DNA of 64,000 nucleotides from Strongylocentrotus purpuratus (GCF_000002235.5 NW_022145607.1:38100529-38164528), one strand, 5' to 3'; counted from the first letter of the stretch, positions 36,401 through 46,500 are shown. Numbers and translations are program-made. Notes: generated by a model not told the origin, from the sequence alone.

Positions 36401-38359
36401 GTGAAAATAGAAGCCCTCATTTTATACACAACAATTGGGGTGAATAAAATACTGCCTGTTGCAAAATCGAATTTTGAACAGAAAAATGATTGTAGCTTTG
36501 CTAATAATTAATATTTTATTGTATTGCCCAAAGCAATCGTTCTCTCGATCGTGTCAATTGGTGTATATTGTTTGTGCAAAAATGCTTGTATGGCAAATGA
36601 GCGAAAGCAAGCACATTGTTGAACTAACGGAAAGAACGTAATGAATATTATCATTTTCTAGAAGATTCGACTTACCACAGCCCGCGTATGGTCCACTCTT
36701 TCTTGGCTGTTAAATGGATTACACAGTCCTCCTGAAAAAGTGAACATCCGTATTAAAAGGAAGTTCATGAATAATGCACGGAGGGTAATCCCCCGAATTT
36801 TCCAGTTAATCAAACGTTGTAATTTCACGCAATACAATACGCCCTCCAGTTTGGGATTCTGTTTTTGTTTTTATAGGCGTGGGTTGCCCGGGGGGCGGGG
36901 GGTGGGGGGGGGGGGGGGGTACTCACATTTTAAGACATACGGGTGTGCCGCTCTAATGAGTCACTTTTACACACACACAAATCCCTAAACATGGGTCCCA
37001 CTTTTAACAAAAATACCGTTAAAAATGGATCCACTTTTTTTATAATTTCTAAAATTTCCAAAATTGTTGGGTGTTTTTATAGCATACATCCGAAAAAACA
37101 CCCGAGAATTGGGGAAAATGGGCCTTATTTCGAGAAAAGTCCCCCCAAATGACCCTTAAAAAGGAGTAGGGTTTCGAGGCTTCAGCGGCACACTCCCGTC
37201 CAAACCATTTTGAGTACACCCCTACCCCGGGGTGGGTTGAACTACACAAGGATAAAGAATTTCCTTCAATCTCGACCGTCTTGTTCTGGTCTCTTTATTC
37301 CATCCGAAATTTTTGCAAACAATTTTTGTCGTCACATTGACCAAGTGGTAAATTTGGATACGTATTTTCTGGACCTCTAGGATGAACGGAGTCATTTTGT
37401 GGATCTGAATAGAGCAGCCCAGCCATAATATTTAAAAAAAGTAATTATGTATATATTTCGATATATGTATTTTATACTGAAAATAAAAGGAAACTAAACC
37501 AAAATTTCAAAAGAATGCTATGATAATGTTTTAAATCTGTAATGTTTAAATAGCTTAAGATCCCTTCAGTGGTCCATGATATTATCAGTGAGTGAAGGAG
37601 CTATGGAGAATAATCTCGGGAGTATTGCAAGTAAATCTTGAATCAAACATTGCGAATATGATTATATAATATATATATTGTTTTAAGAGAGAGAGAGAGA
37701 AATTAATTTACTTTGCAAGTACTATATAAAATGCACGGTAGATGGGGAATGTATTAATATACGAGTAAAATAAAGAAATACCTTCTTGCAATACGATGGC
37801 GCCCATCTGTATGCTAGAATCAACTTGTCATAAGGTGACTCTTCCCTGGAAATGTCGAGAGAGAGAGAGAGAGAAAAAAAAAACAATTAGAGAGGGACTC
37901 GAGGGAAGGAGTGAGTATTGTATTCAAATCTTCCCAGTATTCGTCGGTACAATCTTATGTATAATATATGGGAAATATTATTTACATGCACTTCTCATTT
38001 TTTTTTTATCTTAAAAGGTGAATTTTCATTCTTTTAAAAAGAAATATTTTAAATATTTGTACAAAAAAATCTCGCCCACTTAATGCAAAAAAAGGAAAAA
38101 AATTACTCATGTAGGTCACGAATCAAATCAATTCAAATTGAAATAGAATCCGCACTTATGGATTATCATACACGAATTGTACAGCATTAAGAAGAACAAA
38201 AACAAGTTCGAAACGGAATTTCAAATCCTCGTTAATAGAAACAAACAAAATGTTAATATTATACCAAACTTGATGGAAGAGCTCTCGAAAGGACGTGCCT
38301 TCGCTAGCGTGCATGAAGGACAGCGCAGCAAGAAGAAGCAAAGTAGAAATGCGCGCCAT
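30496..38359 (-). CDS. secreted ribonuclease T2 paralogue, copy B, with all catalytic positions replaced (probable pseudoenzyme)
   Basis: Eight exons, minus strand: 38359-38265, 37845-37782, 36731-36676, 35372-35300, 34489-34422, 33654-33541, 32091-31974, 30651-30496. Together they give 744 nt, or 247 aa plus stop (human RNASET2 has 256 aa). Every junction is AG/GT, and each phase matches copy A. Residues 1-20 or so (MARISTLLLLAALSFMHASEG) are a signal peptide. 'YDKLILAYRWAPSYCKK' (37-53) is the first beta strand block. CAS I reads WTIRGLWP, with Arg69 where the family has catalytic His (CGC against CAC in copy A). CAS II reads KETYEKYGTC (120-129), so the His-Glu-(x3)-His set becomes Glu121, Thr122, Tyr126. 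Cys56, Cys129, the YCV Cys and the MCF Cys are kept. The last exon stops 51 residues in and lacks the acidic tail of A and C. An intact frame with dead catalysis suggests a binding, inhibitory or regulatory role. A young pseudogene is the alternative. Introns hold a SINE and a MITE. Confidence 0.88.
30690..30957 (-). mobile_element. tRNA-derived SINE in intron 7 of RNase copy B
   Basis: The minus-strand head contains an A-box TGGCTCAGTGG and a B-box GGTTCGAACCC, about 34 bp apart, in a 75-nt tRNA-like segment (about 30882-30957). Acceptor-stem pairing is absent, so it is not a functional tRNA gene. The body runs leftward to an AATAAT-rich tail at about 30695-30720. RNA polymerase III promoter boxes plus an A/T-rich tail are the hallmark of a SINE. 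Confidence 0.65.
31021..31170 (-). pseudogene. decayed duplicate of the RNase last-exon start in intron 7 of copy B
   Basis: About 120 bp matches 30592-30710, including the acceptor environment (TGGTAACAGGAG), 'CTATGGGAGATACGGATGTG' and the trailing 'CTTTCAAGAAAT' intronic sequence. The frame is broken at once ('NVH' then a stop before LWEIRMC). It is a dead tandem copy of exon 8 that sits upstream of the functional one, separated from it by the SINE. Confidence 0.65.
32940..33130. repeat. dispersed AATAATAA-headed repeat fragment
   Basis: 'AATAATAATAAAACTAATAG..CACATTTATAACGCGCCTAATACATTG' resembles the AATAAT + 'TTATATAGCGC' motif at 45385-45415 and 46245-46275. It is probably a fragment of the tRNA-SINE family tail or of a low-copy dispersed repeat. 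It lies in intron 6 of RNase copy B. Confidence 0.35.
36900..37225. mobile_element. ~320-bp inverted-repeat element in intron 2 of RNase copy B
   Basis: The left end 'GGGGTACTCACATTTTAAG...TACGGGTGTGCCGCT' and the right end 'AGCGGCACACTCCCGTCC..ACCATTTTGAGTACACCCC' are inverted matches of about 35-40 bp. The interior carries 'GGGTCCCACTTTTAAC' and 'AATGGATCCACTTTTT' repeats and has no transposase frame. A G run precedes the left end. Confidence 0.6.
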
Positions 38360-38500
38360 TTCCCGGGATAGAAATCGAGTTTTGCTGCCGATAATTCCTC
38401 GATACCTGCCTCCTTGTCGTCTGCTTCTGGAGGTGTCGATCAGGGCTGGCTTAGGAGCTGAATGGTGCCGACGTTATTCACTACTGCCATATATCAGACT
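38360..38500 (-). promoter_or_regulatory. presumed 5' UTR / promoter of RNase T2 copy B
   Basis: Upstream of ATG 38359 the segment shares 'GTCGTCTGCT.CT.GA', 'GAAATC.GAGT' and 'TC..TGCTGGCG'-like blocks with the same position in copy A (59393-59540), as expected for a duplicated promoter. A TATA-like TGATATATGG (minus strand, 38489-38497) lies about 130 bp from the start codon. Confidence 0.4.
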
Positions 38501-38802
38501 AGTAAGTATTATGTGTGAAATATGAGGGTATCAATCAATCTCTGAAATGACCATTATATTGACAATTTAGACGTCGATAGGACCACTAGACCTATATTTC
38601 CAAGTGATGTATCACCTTAATAATATGTGTAGGGAAGATAAATACATAGCAATAGTAAAAAAAAAAAGCTGGAAAATAAAGAAGAGAGGGAGAGAGAGAG
38701 AGATAGTAAAGAGAGGGGGAGGGAAGTAGAGGGAGAGAGAGAGAGAGAGGAGGGGCGGAGGGGGGAGCAATGGTCCCTCAGGTGAGAGGAATTCGGAGGA
38801 AA
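38430..38802. repeat. block duplicated at 46061-46500
   Basis: 38433-38623 ('TCGATCAGGGCTGGCTTAG' through 'GTGATGTATCACCTTAATAAT') recurs almost base for base at 46060-46250. It continues after a SINE-like insertion through the GA tract and 'GAGCAATGGTCC..CAGGTGAGA' to about 46500. The block covers the putative promoter of RNase copy B and the DNA upstream of it. Confidence 0.8.
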
Positions 38803-38834
38803 CTTGTCATAAGGTGACTCTTCCCTGTATACGT

Positions 38835-38880
<46 letters not shown>

Positions 38881-39020
38881 TAGAGAGATAATTAGAGAGG
38901 GAAGGGAGGAGTGAGTATTGTATTCAAATCTTCCCAGTATTTGTCGATACAATCTTATGTATAATATATGGAAAATATTATTTACATGCACTTCTCATTT
39001 TTTATCTTAAAGAAAAAGGT
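38803..39020 (-). pseudogene. stray partial copy of RNase T2 exon 2 and its upstream intron
   Basis: This repeats 37820-38030. It has the start of exon 2 (EESPYDK on the minus strand), the CT tract before it, and intronic 'GTATTGTATTCAAATCTTCCCAGTAT' ending near 'ATTTACATGCACTTCTCATTT' (each in plus-strand order). The exon is cut after about eight codons, where the sequence jumps to the 'CCTCCGAATTC' flank also present at 46490. It lies upstream of exon 1 of copy B, so it cannot be spliced into B in order. The (CT) tract here has grown to about 50 nt. Confidence 0.7.
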
Positions 39021-40218
39021 GAGTTCTGCCACAAAAAAAAGAAAATGAAGTCTCACAGAATCAAACGAAACTTACCTTGTGGTACAACAGCATAGGCTTA
39101 GGAAGATTTTCAGGATGGGGGGGGGGGGGGGCTCCATCATTTGTTTTGACCCGCCGTTAATTTTAAGATTCCCCCGACTGCCCCCCCCCCCATTTTTATA
39201 CAGTCCAAAATTGTTAAGCCTTCCTTTTTATTCTCTCTTTGCTCTACCCTTATTTTTAGACCACCACTAGGAAGGGGGGGGGGGGGTAGGGTATTTACCT
39301 GGAAACACAGTATTTTTTTTTCATATGCAGTTATACCATGCGAGCGCAAAGTACGAGCCGATATTTTTCGATATAATGACTTGATAATGCTTATAGATAT
39401 AGATATTTGGTTTTTAATCTTGTATCACAGTGAGTAATAATGCATAGTATGAGGTGGATATTAATGTCTGTTTGAAGTAATTAAGATAAGAATGCCTGTT
39501 TATGACGTTGAAAAGAAGTTTTGGTTAGGGCATTAATTTGGTCATATTACGCTGTTTATAGATAAAAATGTCAGAGTAATTTTCTTTCGTCATATATTGG
39601 AAAAGATATTTTGAGGGATTGTAAAGATAATTGAAAAATTAATTATCCCATTTTGTATTTTGCACCCATGTGAAGTAAAAAATGTATCTTGACGTTGAGG
39701 GCAGCAAGATGTAAATAAGCTAGAAAGATGGCGGCGCCCATAGGTTGTTCCTAGATGTGAGTTGAAGATAGTTTTGATATAAAGAATATTGTTGATATTT
39801 TCCCGTTGTGTTTATGGCTAGCTATTTACCATTAGCTGTAGATGATATGACAATTTACATTGGTGTGATTTAGAGAGCAAATACGTGTAACTGTTATTGT
39901 TGTTACATTATTTTAAGGGCAAGATCAGAGGACTTGCATGTTGCAGCTTCTGTTGCTGAGCTGAGCTAGCTGAGTTGGTTGACGGTAGCTTCTTGGTGTC
40001 TCCCTTTTCCCCTTCACTTCCTTCTTCACTGGAGCTTCAGTGGTTTATTGCTGAAGACCTCGGGTACGTTTTGATGATATTCTGGTAAAGTTTGTGACAG
40101 ACTTTGTGTAACTTTACTCAGTCTAATATTGCAGTATGTTTAACAATTTATATGTTATGGAATTTACTGATGTTATGGAATTTGGTTATGGTTCCAGCGC
40201 ATTATGAATACTTACAGA
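39021..40218. other. non-coding stretch
   Basis: G and C runs at 39117-39130, 39180-39190 and 39276-39286 belong to a short low-complexity segment (39115-39290). The rest is AT-rich with no recognised gene. 'GAAAGATGGCGGCGCCCATAGG' (about 39724-39746) is a YY1-like sequence, but no linked frame is seen. Confidence 0.4.
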
Positions 40219-40797
40219 TTAAAGGGATAGTTAAGTTCTGTTGCAGAGGGCGCTACACAAAATAATTTTGTTGTGAGATAATGAAAAACTGAGTGTCAAA
40301 TTTAAAAGAACATAATATTTAAATGACAAAATCATCTTTGTTTCATCAAAATCGGTTCATAGACGGCTGAAATATAACGATTTCTAATACATGAGTAACA
40401 CCACAAATAATAGATATTTTTAAAAAATTGCAAAAACCGTTGAAAAAAACGAAATTACGCCTTTTACGTTGTATTTCAGCCAATGCCGATGTTGGCTTTT
40501 TGTTAGCATTTTCGTGTTGCTTACATTACCCACAATTAGCCGGCTCTTGTATTGTTATTTTTAATTAAATAATTAATTAACGGTCACCGTGTTGTTTTTT
40601 TTTTTTGGGGGGGGGTATTTTTTGAATTAGTATGATCGTATTGGCTAAATTTCACACATTTTGGGGTCTAAAATTACCTTCATAGCAATTTTAGGTTCTA
40701 AAAGGGCACTGTAAATGTCATAGATAAGAATAAGAGCAATAACCATGCACTTAGCAGGCATTTGCGGTCTGAAAACAGAACTCAAGTATCCCTTTAA
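40219..40797. mobile_element. 579-bp TTAA-bounded MITE
   Basis: It begins TTAAAGGGATAGTTAAGTTCTG and ends with the near-inverse CAGAACTCAAGTATCCCTTTAA. The interior is non-coding. A truncated relative lies at 24395-24650. Fits the same TTAA-type non-autonomous class as the elements at 7364, 11279 and 46837, but with its own sequence. Confidence 0.75.
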
Positions 40798-42165
40798 TGC
40801 ATGTATTTCTTGTTTGTCTGATGCAAGTATGATGCTCTGATTGCTATATTTATATTACTGTTTGATGAGATTCTTACAACTGATTTGATGTTTAGATTTA
40901 ATTATGGCATTCATTAAGTAATAGCATTGTACCATGCACCTGGCTCTCGTAAGCACACACACACTCATCAGTCTGCAAGAATCTTCAACTATGAAGGAGG
41001 TAGACTTAACCCCAAAGAAGAAAGAAGAAAAAGAAGTAAATGACTATAATATTTTAATTCAGTGATTATACAAGAGAATCAAGATGAATCAGATTTGATT
41101 TGGAGATCAATTTGTAATTACTTAATATGATATTTAATCAAGAGGATATACAATATCTCTGTTTAGTAATTAATTTGTTTTTATTTTCATTCAGATGATC
41201 ATGTATTTGTGAAGATGACATTTGTAATTTATTATTCTGCAAATTGCAGGGTTTTTTCAGCTTCTGCGTGATCGAACACCGAGAATCAACGGTGAATGAA
41301 TAAAGCACCTATTACGCTAACAAAAGTCTCTTGGGCTTCATTTATCGTCTCATAAGCACAACGATAACAATTTATTGAATTAAGCTGTCATCTTAATCGA
41401 ATGAAATCTATTCAGGATCATAATCAGGATCCATTCGTGCTTCTTAAGATGTCATATGTAATTGATTTTTTAAGTGTGTTCGCATATTGAAAGAACGTCA
41501 GTAAGCATTGATTATCATTGACACAAATTGCTTCTTTTTGATTTATTCTTGATGCCATGTCAATATAGTTAGGAAAACAAATGCCCTTTCTGGTCTTCTG
41601 TGGGTCTTTTCTTTAACATAATTATTGTTCGTAGTGCGTTTCTTAGATCTAACGAACATTTATAGCCAGAATGGTTGTTGAAATGCGAACAAACAATGAT
41701 AGGCCCCTAAAACATAACATGTAAGCACTTTGGGTACAGTTTATAAAAAGTTCAGTCGGTGACATCGTCTAAGTATCAAACTTTACCTAGGAATCCGAGT
41801 GAAAAACAAAAAAGAGGTGAACACCATTTGCCTTTTGGATTCGTCTGTGTGCTTAACATAATAGTTTGATGGGGGTTATGTGTCCGGATAGATATAAAGC
41901 CTTCTCTTATTGCCTTTGGAATCGATAAAAAATATTCATCAAATAGCACTAAAACCACATGAATATTTGTCCTGTATAATATTATATAACATCTTTCTTA
42001 GAATATTTATGAAATATAGGTTGTAAACTACTTCAAATTAATTGCTGTTTTTAATCAACTGTCCGGATATAAACCATTTCCGGACACACAACGTCTGGGT
42101 ATAATTAATGGGGATGAGAACCATAGTAATGTGAATGGGCCGAACATTGTGTAAGGAAGAAGGCC
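40798..42165. other. non-coding intergenic stretch
   Basis: AT-rich without a recognised gene. The 60-codon minus-strand frame at 41776-41958 shows no domain. No repeat boundaries seen. Confidence 0.45.
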
Positions 42166-42300
42166 AAATCAAGAGAGAGATAGAGATAGAGGAAAAGATA
42201 AAGTGGAGTGTGTGCGCGCAGGTGTGTGTGTGCGTGAGAGAGAGAGAGATAGAGGAAGAGGAAGAGATAAAGGGGAGTGTGTGCGCAAGGGTGTCTGTGC

Positions 42301-42331
<31 letters not shown>

Positions 42332-42503
42332 GAAGAGATAAAGTGGAGTGTGTGCGCGCGGGTGTGTGTGCGTGAGAGAGAGAGAGAGATAGAGATAGAG
42401 GAAGAGATAAAGGGGAGTGTGTGCGCGCGGGTGTGTGTGCGTGAGAGAGAGAGAGAGAGATAGAGGAAGAGATAAAGTGGAGTGTGTGCGCGCGGGTGTG
42501 CGT

Positions 42504-42534
<31 letters not shown>

Positions 42535-43257
42535 GAAGAGATAAAGTGGAGTGTGTGCGCGCGGGTGTCTGTGCGTGTGAGAGAGAGAGAGAGAGAGGAA
42601 GAGATAAAGTGGAGTGTGTGCGCGCGGGTGTGTGTGTGTGTGAGAGAGAGAGAGATAGAGGAAGAGATAAAGTGGAGTGTGTGCGCGCGGGTGTGTGTGT
42701 GTGTGAGAGAGAGAGATAGAGATAGAGGAAGAGATAAAGTGGAGTGTGAGCGCGCGGGTGTCTGTGCGTGTGAGAGAGAGAGATAGAGATAGAGGAAGAG
42801 ATAAAGTGGAGTGTGTGCGCGCGGGTGTGTGTGTGTGTGAGAGAGAGAGATAGAGATAGAGGAAGAGATAAAGTGGAGTGTGTGCGCGCGGGTGTGTGTG
42901 TGTGTGAGAGAGAGAGATAGAGATAGAGGAAGAGATAAAGTGGAGTGTGTGCGCGCGGGTGTCTGTGCGTGTGAGAGAGAGAGATAGAGATAGAGGAAGA
43001 GATAAAGTGGAGTGTGTGCGCGCGGGTGTGTGTGTGTGTGAGAGAGAGAGATAGAGAAAGAGATAAAGTGGAGTGTGTGCGCGCGGGTGTGTGTGTGTGT
43101 GAGAGAGAGAGAGATAGAGGAAGAGATAAAGTGGAGTGTGTGCGCGCGGGTGTGTGTGTGTGTGTGAGAGAGAGAGATAGAGATAGAGGAAGAGATAAAG
43201 TGGAGTGTGTGCGCGCGGGTGTGTGTGCGTGAGAGAGAGAGACAGAGAGAGAGAGAT
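42166..43257. repeat. 1.1-kb purine/GT minisatellite
   Basis: About 16 units of roughly 60-75 bp, each '(GA)n TAGA..GAGGAAGAGATAAAGTGGAGTGTGTGCGCGCGGGTGTGTGTG'. Units differ mainly in the length of the GA and GT stretches and in TC/GC variants (GGTGTCTGTGCGTG). The minus strand therefore stays open for 385 codons as Ser-Leu / His-Thr / Arg-Ala repeats. That is a product of the repeat, not a protein gene. The array contains alternating CGCGCG/GTGTGT (Z-DNA-prone) beside polypurine. Confidence 0.92.
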
Positions 43258-44426
43258 ATCAATATGGATTCCTTTGTAATTAGTCTTCTTTGTAAAAAGT
43301 CTTTGTCAATTTTTTGTTTGTAGAACGATTTTAATGTTGGTTTTACATTCAGTTTCTCTTGACTACGTCAGTGCTGTCGTTAGTGTTTCCAAACATGCTG
43401 AAGATTGTATACAAATAATACATGTTCGCGAGTGCATTTAAATATGCACTGCAACGAGTTGAAATCAAATTAGGATACTGAACGAGCTAAAAACATTAAT
43501 TATTTGTTTCATTAGATGGGTCTACAATATGAGTATTACGTCGAGATTTTGACGATTGTTATTACCAAATTGCACTCCTCGTTTCAATGCTAAACATTAA
43601 TGCATGCACACGTAATCCATTTCGACGCTTCTCATTGGCTACATTTTGAACCCATTTTGTAATTCTTCATAAAGAAGGATTGACGGTACTTCAAAGATGA
43701 CCAGGAACACAATTAACAACTGAGTAAGAAAAAACGGCTTTAAGTCCTCTCCGGGTGACTTAGCAATGAGGAATAGTGCCTTACCAAAATATAGCCCGTC
43801 AATTATAACTTAGTCTCGAGCCCAGGAATCCTCGATTATAAGACCACTGCCCTTTACCACTGAGCCATCACGCCTGTTTTGCTTGTTCCGGTTTAATTTC
43901 TTATTTTGTTGACTCGATTTTTATGGATGGAAATGCTGAGAGCCAGTTCATGACTTATGAAAAGCGAAGGTTTTCTTTTATACGATGTACATGTATACCA
44001 TTTAAGGGAACAGCTCAATGTTGGATAGCCAGGCAGAGATTATATCTGACAACCTGACACGAGCTAATAACCTTGATGATTCTTAATTGAAAACGTTGCC
44101 AGTATACAGTCACTCACATTACGCGGTGTATGGCGGGAGTTGCATGATACGGCTGTCCAGAGATGTTCCATTTTGGTACTGCCATCGGCTCTATCATTGG
44201 ACATACCAGAAAACAAACAAAGTTGCATTTATATTCAGTACTTCACTCATCCATATCATTTTAATCCGATTTAAATCGGGTTAATGTGCAAATATTACGC
44301 AGTGAATATACTTTTGTCTTAATTAGCTTGGCCAGTCCTATTTCGTGAGAGATTCAGATTCATCGAAGTCCATGAATTTGGATCTCAACTAGTCTATATT
44401 ATTGCATTTTAAAGAGTATCATCACA
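43258..44426. other. upstream flank of the GPCR gene
   Basis: No gene. A tRNA-like SINE-head remnant is visible at about 43800-43880 (inverted 'AGGAATCCTCGATTATAAGACCACTGCCC..TACCACTGAGCCA'). The last 100 bp before the GPCR start is AT-rich and includes 'TTAATTAGC'. No clear TATA element is assigned. Confidence 0.4.
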
Positions 44427-45380
44427 ATGAATGAAAGTACGGAACCAGATCTTTTTGCACATCATCAATTTGCTGGCAAAATAGTTGTCATGGTATGTAT
44501 TACTCCTTTCTTACCTTGCATCGTCGTCAGCAACGTCCTGTTAGTGTTAGCAGTTTACAGACAGTACAGCCTCCGAACACCAACAAATGCCATTATTGTG
44601 AGCCTCGCTATCTCTAATCTCCTCGACGCCCTAGTTGGGATTCCACTGAATGTGTATGCAACAGTCTTTAAATTCGATGCATGGTGCTTCGCTGAAGAAA
44701 ATACTCCTTACTATACTCTACCCTTGAATGCACTATCTGGTGTTTCGTTTTGTCACATTGTGGCGTTGACTGCAGACCGATTCATAGCTGTTACGAAGCC
44801 GTTGCGTTATGCCAGCCTGATGACGTTTAGACGCATTGCCATTGTCCTGGGATGTCTTTGGCTTTTTTGTATTTTGTCTAACACCGCCCGATCTGTTATC
44901 TTAGCGCATGGATCACATACAAGTCAAGACCAGAAAGAAACGGACTGTGGGGCTCCACTAACTGGGAAATTGAAAGTAACCTTCACCTGGTTGTTATTTT
45001 GTGTGACCGTGATTTCAATGGTTGCGCTGCTTGCCATCAATGCTTTGATTCTTCACATCGCAGTGAAACAAGCGAGAAAGATTGCGAGTCAAAGAGTGAT
45101 CATTCAGTTCCAACAGCAGCAACTCCCAGTACAAGATGGCCGATTGAAAGCATTTAAGACTATCTCCCTTGTCGTGACAGCCTCCATTATCTTCTGGTTC
45201 CCGCTTCCCCTGTATCTTATAGTATGGCTTACAACGTACCTATCACCTTTTACTGTTATGGTACAAAATAATTCCTTCCTGGTGTTGCATACAATAAGTT
45301 TGGTTTTCAATCCTATCATCTACGGCTTCAGAGATCGGGCTTTTCGAAAGGCCTTTCAGAATATCTTGCGTCAATTGTGA
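44427..45380 (+). CDS. intronless rhodopsin-class (class A) G-protein-coupled receptor, ligand unknown
   Basis: 317 aa in one exon. The start ATG 44427 gives a short extracellular N-terminus with a sequon (Asn2-Glu-Ser). Seven hydrophobic segments fall at about 18-44, 55-80, 97-121, 136-160, 186-214, 244-270 and 283-305. Class A landmarks: Asn36 in TM1; Leu-Ala-x-x-Asn64 in TM2, where most receptors have Asp; Asp117-Arg118-Phe119 at the end of TM3 (DRY variant); Trp145 in TM4; Phe-Trp257-Phe-Pro259 in TM6 (CWxP variant); Asn295-Pro-Ile-Ile-Tyr299 in TM7, followed by helix 8 FRDRAFRKAF. Cys87 and Cys174 may form the TM3-ECL2 disulfide, though Cys87 lies about six residues further from the DRF than usual. 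It would sit in the plasma membrane and couple to G proteins. Sequence alone suggests an orphan of the amine/peptide-like expansions common in echinoderms. It lies between two RNase T2 genes on the opposite strand. Confidence 0.9.
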   Translation: MNESTEPDLFAHHQFAGKIVVMVCITPFLPCIVVSNVLLVLAVYRQYSLRTPTNAIIVSLAISNLLDALVGIPLNVYATVFKFDAWCFAEENTPYYTLPLNALSGVSFCHIVALTADRFIAVTKPLRYASLMTFRRIAIVLGCLWLFCILSNTARSVILAHGSHTSQDQKETDCGAPLTGKLKVTFTWLLFCVTVISMVALLAINALILHIAVKQARKIASQRVIIQFQQQQLPVQDGRLKAFKTISLVVTASIIFWFPLPLYLIVWLTTYLSPFTVMVQNNSFLVLHTISLVFNPIIYGFRDRAFRKAFQNILRQL

Positions 45381-45599
45381 ATAATGATAAAGTAATTTTT
45401 ATATAGCGCATAACGTAGTAATCTTTCATCGTCGTCACCCTTCTGACGCCATTTTAGAGTGTGATCTATCCATTGTCACATAAAAGGAGCACCATTTGTC
45501 CTGGAAGTATCTTTACATTTATAGAAAAACATTTATTCATTTTAACGTGAGAGCCTACTGACCACAAACCTGACCGAGGGCCTGTCAGAAGTAGCCAAA

Positions 45600-46061
45600 G
45601 ACAGGCGCGGATTCAAGGGGGGGGGGGGGGCGCGAGTGGGCCTTGACCCCCCCCCCCCCCAGCCAAAAAGACGAACCCCCTGGCAAAAAATGGTGACCAG
45701 AAATTTACCTCTTTTTGGGAGAGTCAAGGCAGGGGGGGATAATGAGTATAAAAAAATCTCTCACTATGCCCCCACCCCCACTGAGCGAAATATCGGCCGG
45801 CGTGATTTCAATTTTTCGGGGGCAAAAAAGAAGAAAAAATGGTGCTCACTACCCAACGCCCTCCCCCCATGAGCGAATATCGGCGGCCGACGCGATTTTC
45901 AAATTTCCAGGGGCTAAAAAAGAAAAAGAAAAAAAAATGTGCTCTCCATCCCCCCCCCCCCTCCCCCACTGAGCGAAATATCGGCTGGCACGATTTTCAA
46001 ATTTCAAATTGATTTCAAATTTGGGCCTCTCCCCTTAAAAAATCCTGGATCCGCGCCTGTC
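45600..46061. mobile_element. ~460-bp TIR element of the CAGGCGCGGATYCARG family
   Basis: The left end GACAGGCGCGGATTCAAGG and right end CCTGGATCCGCGCCTGTC are inverted. Inside, 'CACTGAGCGAAATATCGGC' followed by 'GATTTTCAA..TTTC.GGGG' repeats three times. Long C and G runs lie between. The same family is truncated at 26536-26683. No transposase frame. hAT-like affinity is possible but unproved. Its right end coincides with the start of the duplicated block at 46061. Confidence 0.65.
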
Positions 46062-46500
46062 GATCAGGGCTGGCTTAGAAGCTGAATATAATGTCGACGT
46101 TATTCACTACTGCCATATATCAGACTAGTAAGTATTATGTGTGAAATATGAGGGTATCAATCAATCTCTGAAATGACCATTATATTGACAATTTAGACGT
46201 CGATAGGACCACTAGACCTATATTTCCAAGTGATGTATCACCTTAATAATAATAATAATAGTGGGTTCTTGTATAGCGCTCATGTCAGTCAGATTTGACC
46301 CTCCTGGCGCTCCCGATTATTACCCTGGCTTATGTGTATAGAAAGGAGAAATACATAGCGATAGAAAAAAAAGCTGCAAAATAAAGAAGAGGGGGGGGGG
46401 AGAGAGAGAGAGAGAGAGAGAGGAGGGGAGGGGGCGGAGGTGGGGGGGGGGGGGGGAGAGCAATGGTCCGCCAGGTGAGAAGAATTCGGAGGAAATCTGA
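46061..46500. repeat. second copy of the RNase copy B 5'-flank block
   Basis: Near-identical to 38433-38800. A ~90-bp SINE-like piece (46236-46330: AATAATAATA..'TTCTTGTATAGCGCTCATGT' ... 'CTGGCGCTCCCGATTATTACCC') interrupts it. The GA tract (46388-46425) and a G run (46441-46457) are longer than in the first copy. It contains the TATA-like CCATATATCA but no RNase exon. Confidence 0.75.

Noticed and set aside
42105-43262. 385-codon minus-strand open frame of Ser-Leu, His-Thr and Arg-Ala repeats
   Set aside because: It is the read-through of a GA/GT minisatellite whose unit happens to lack stops; no domain, and all frames look alike.
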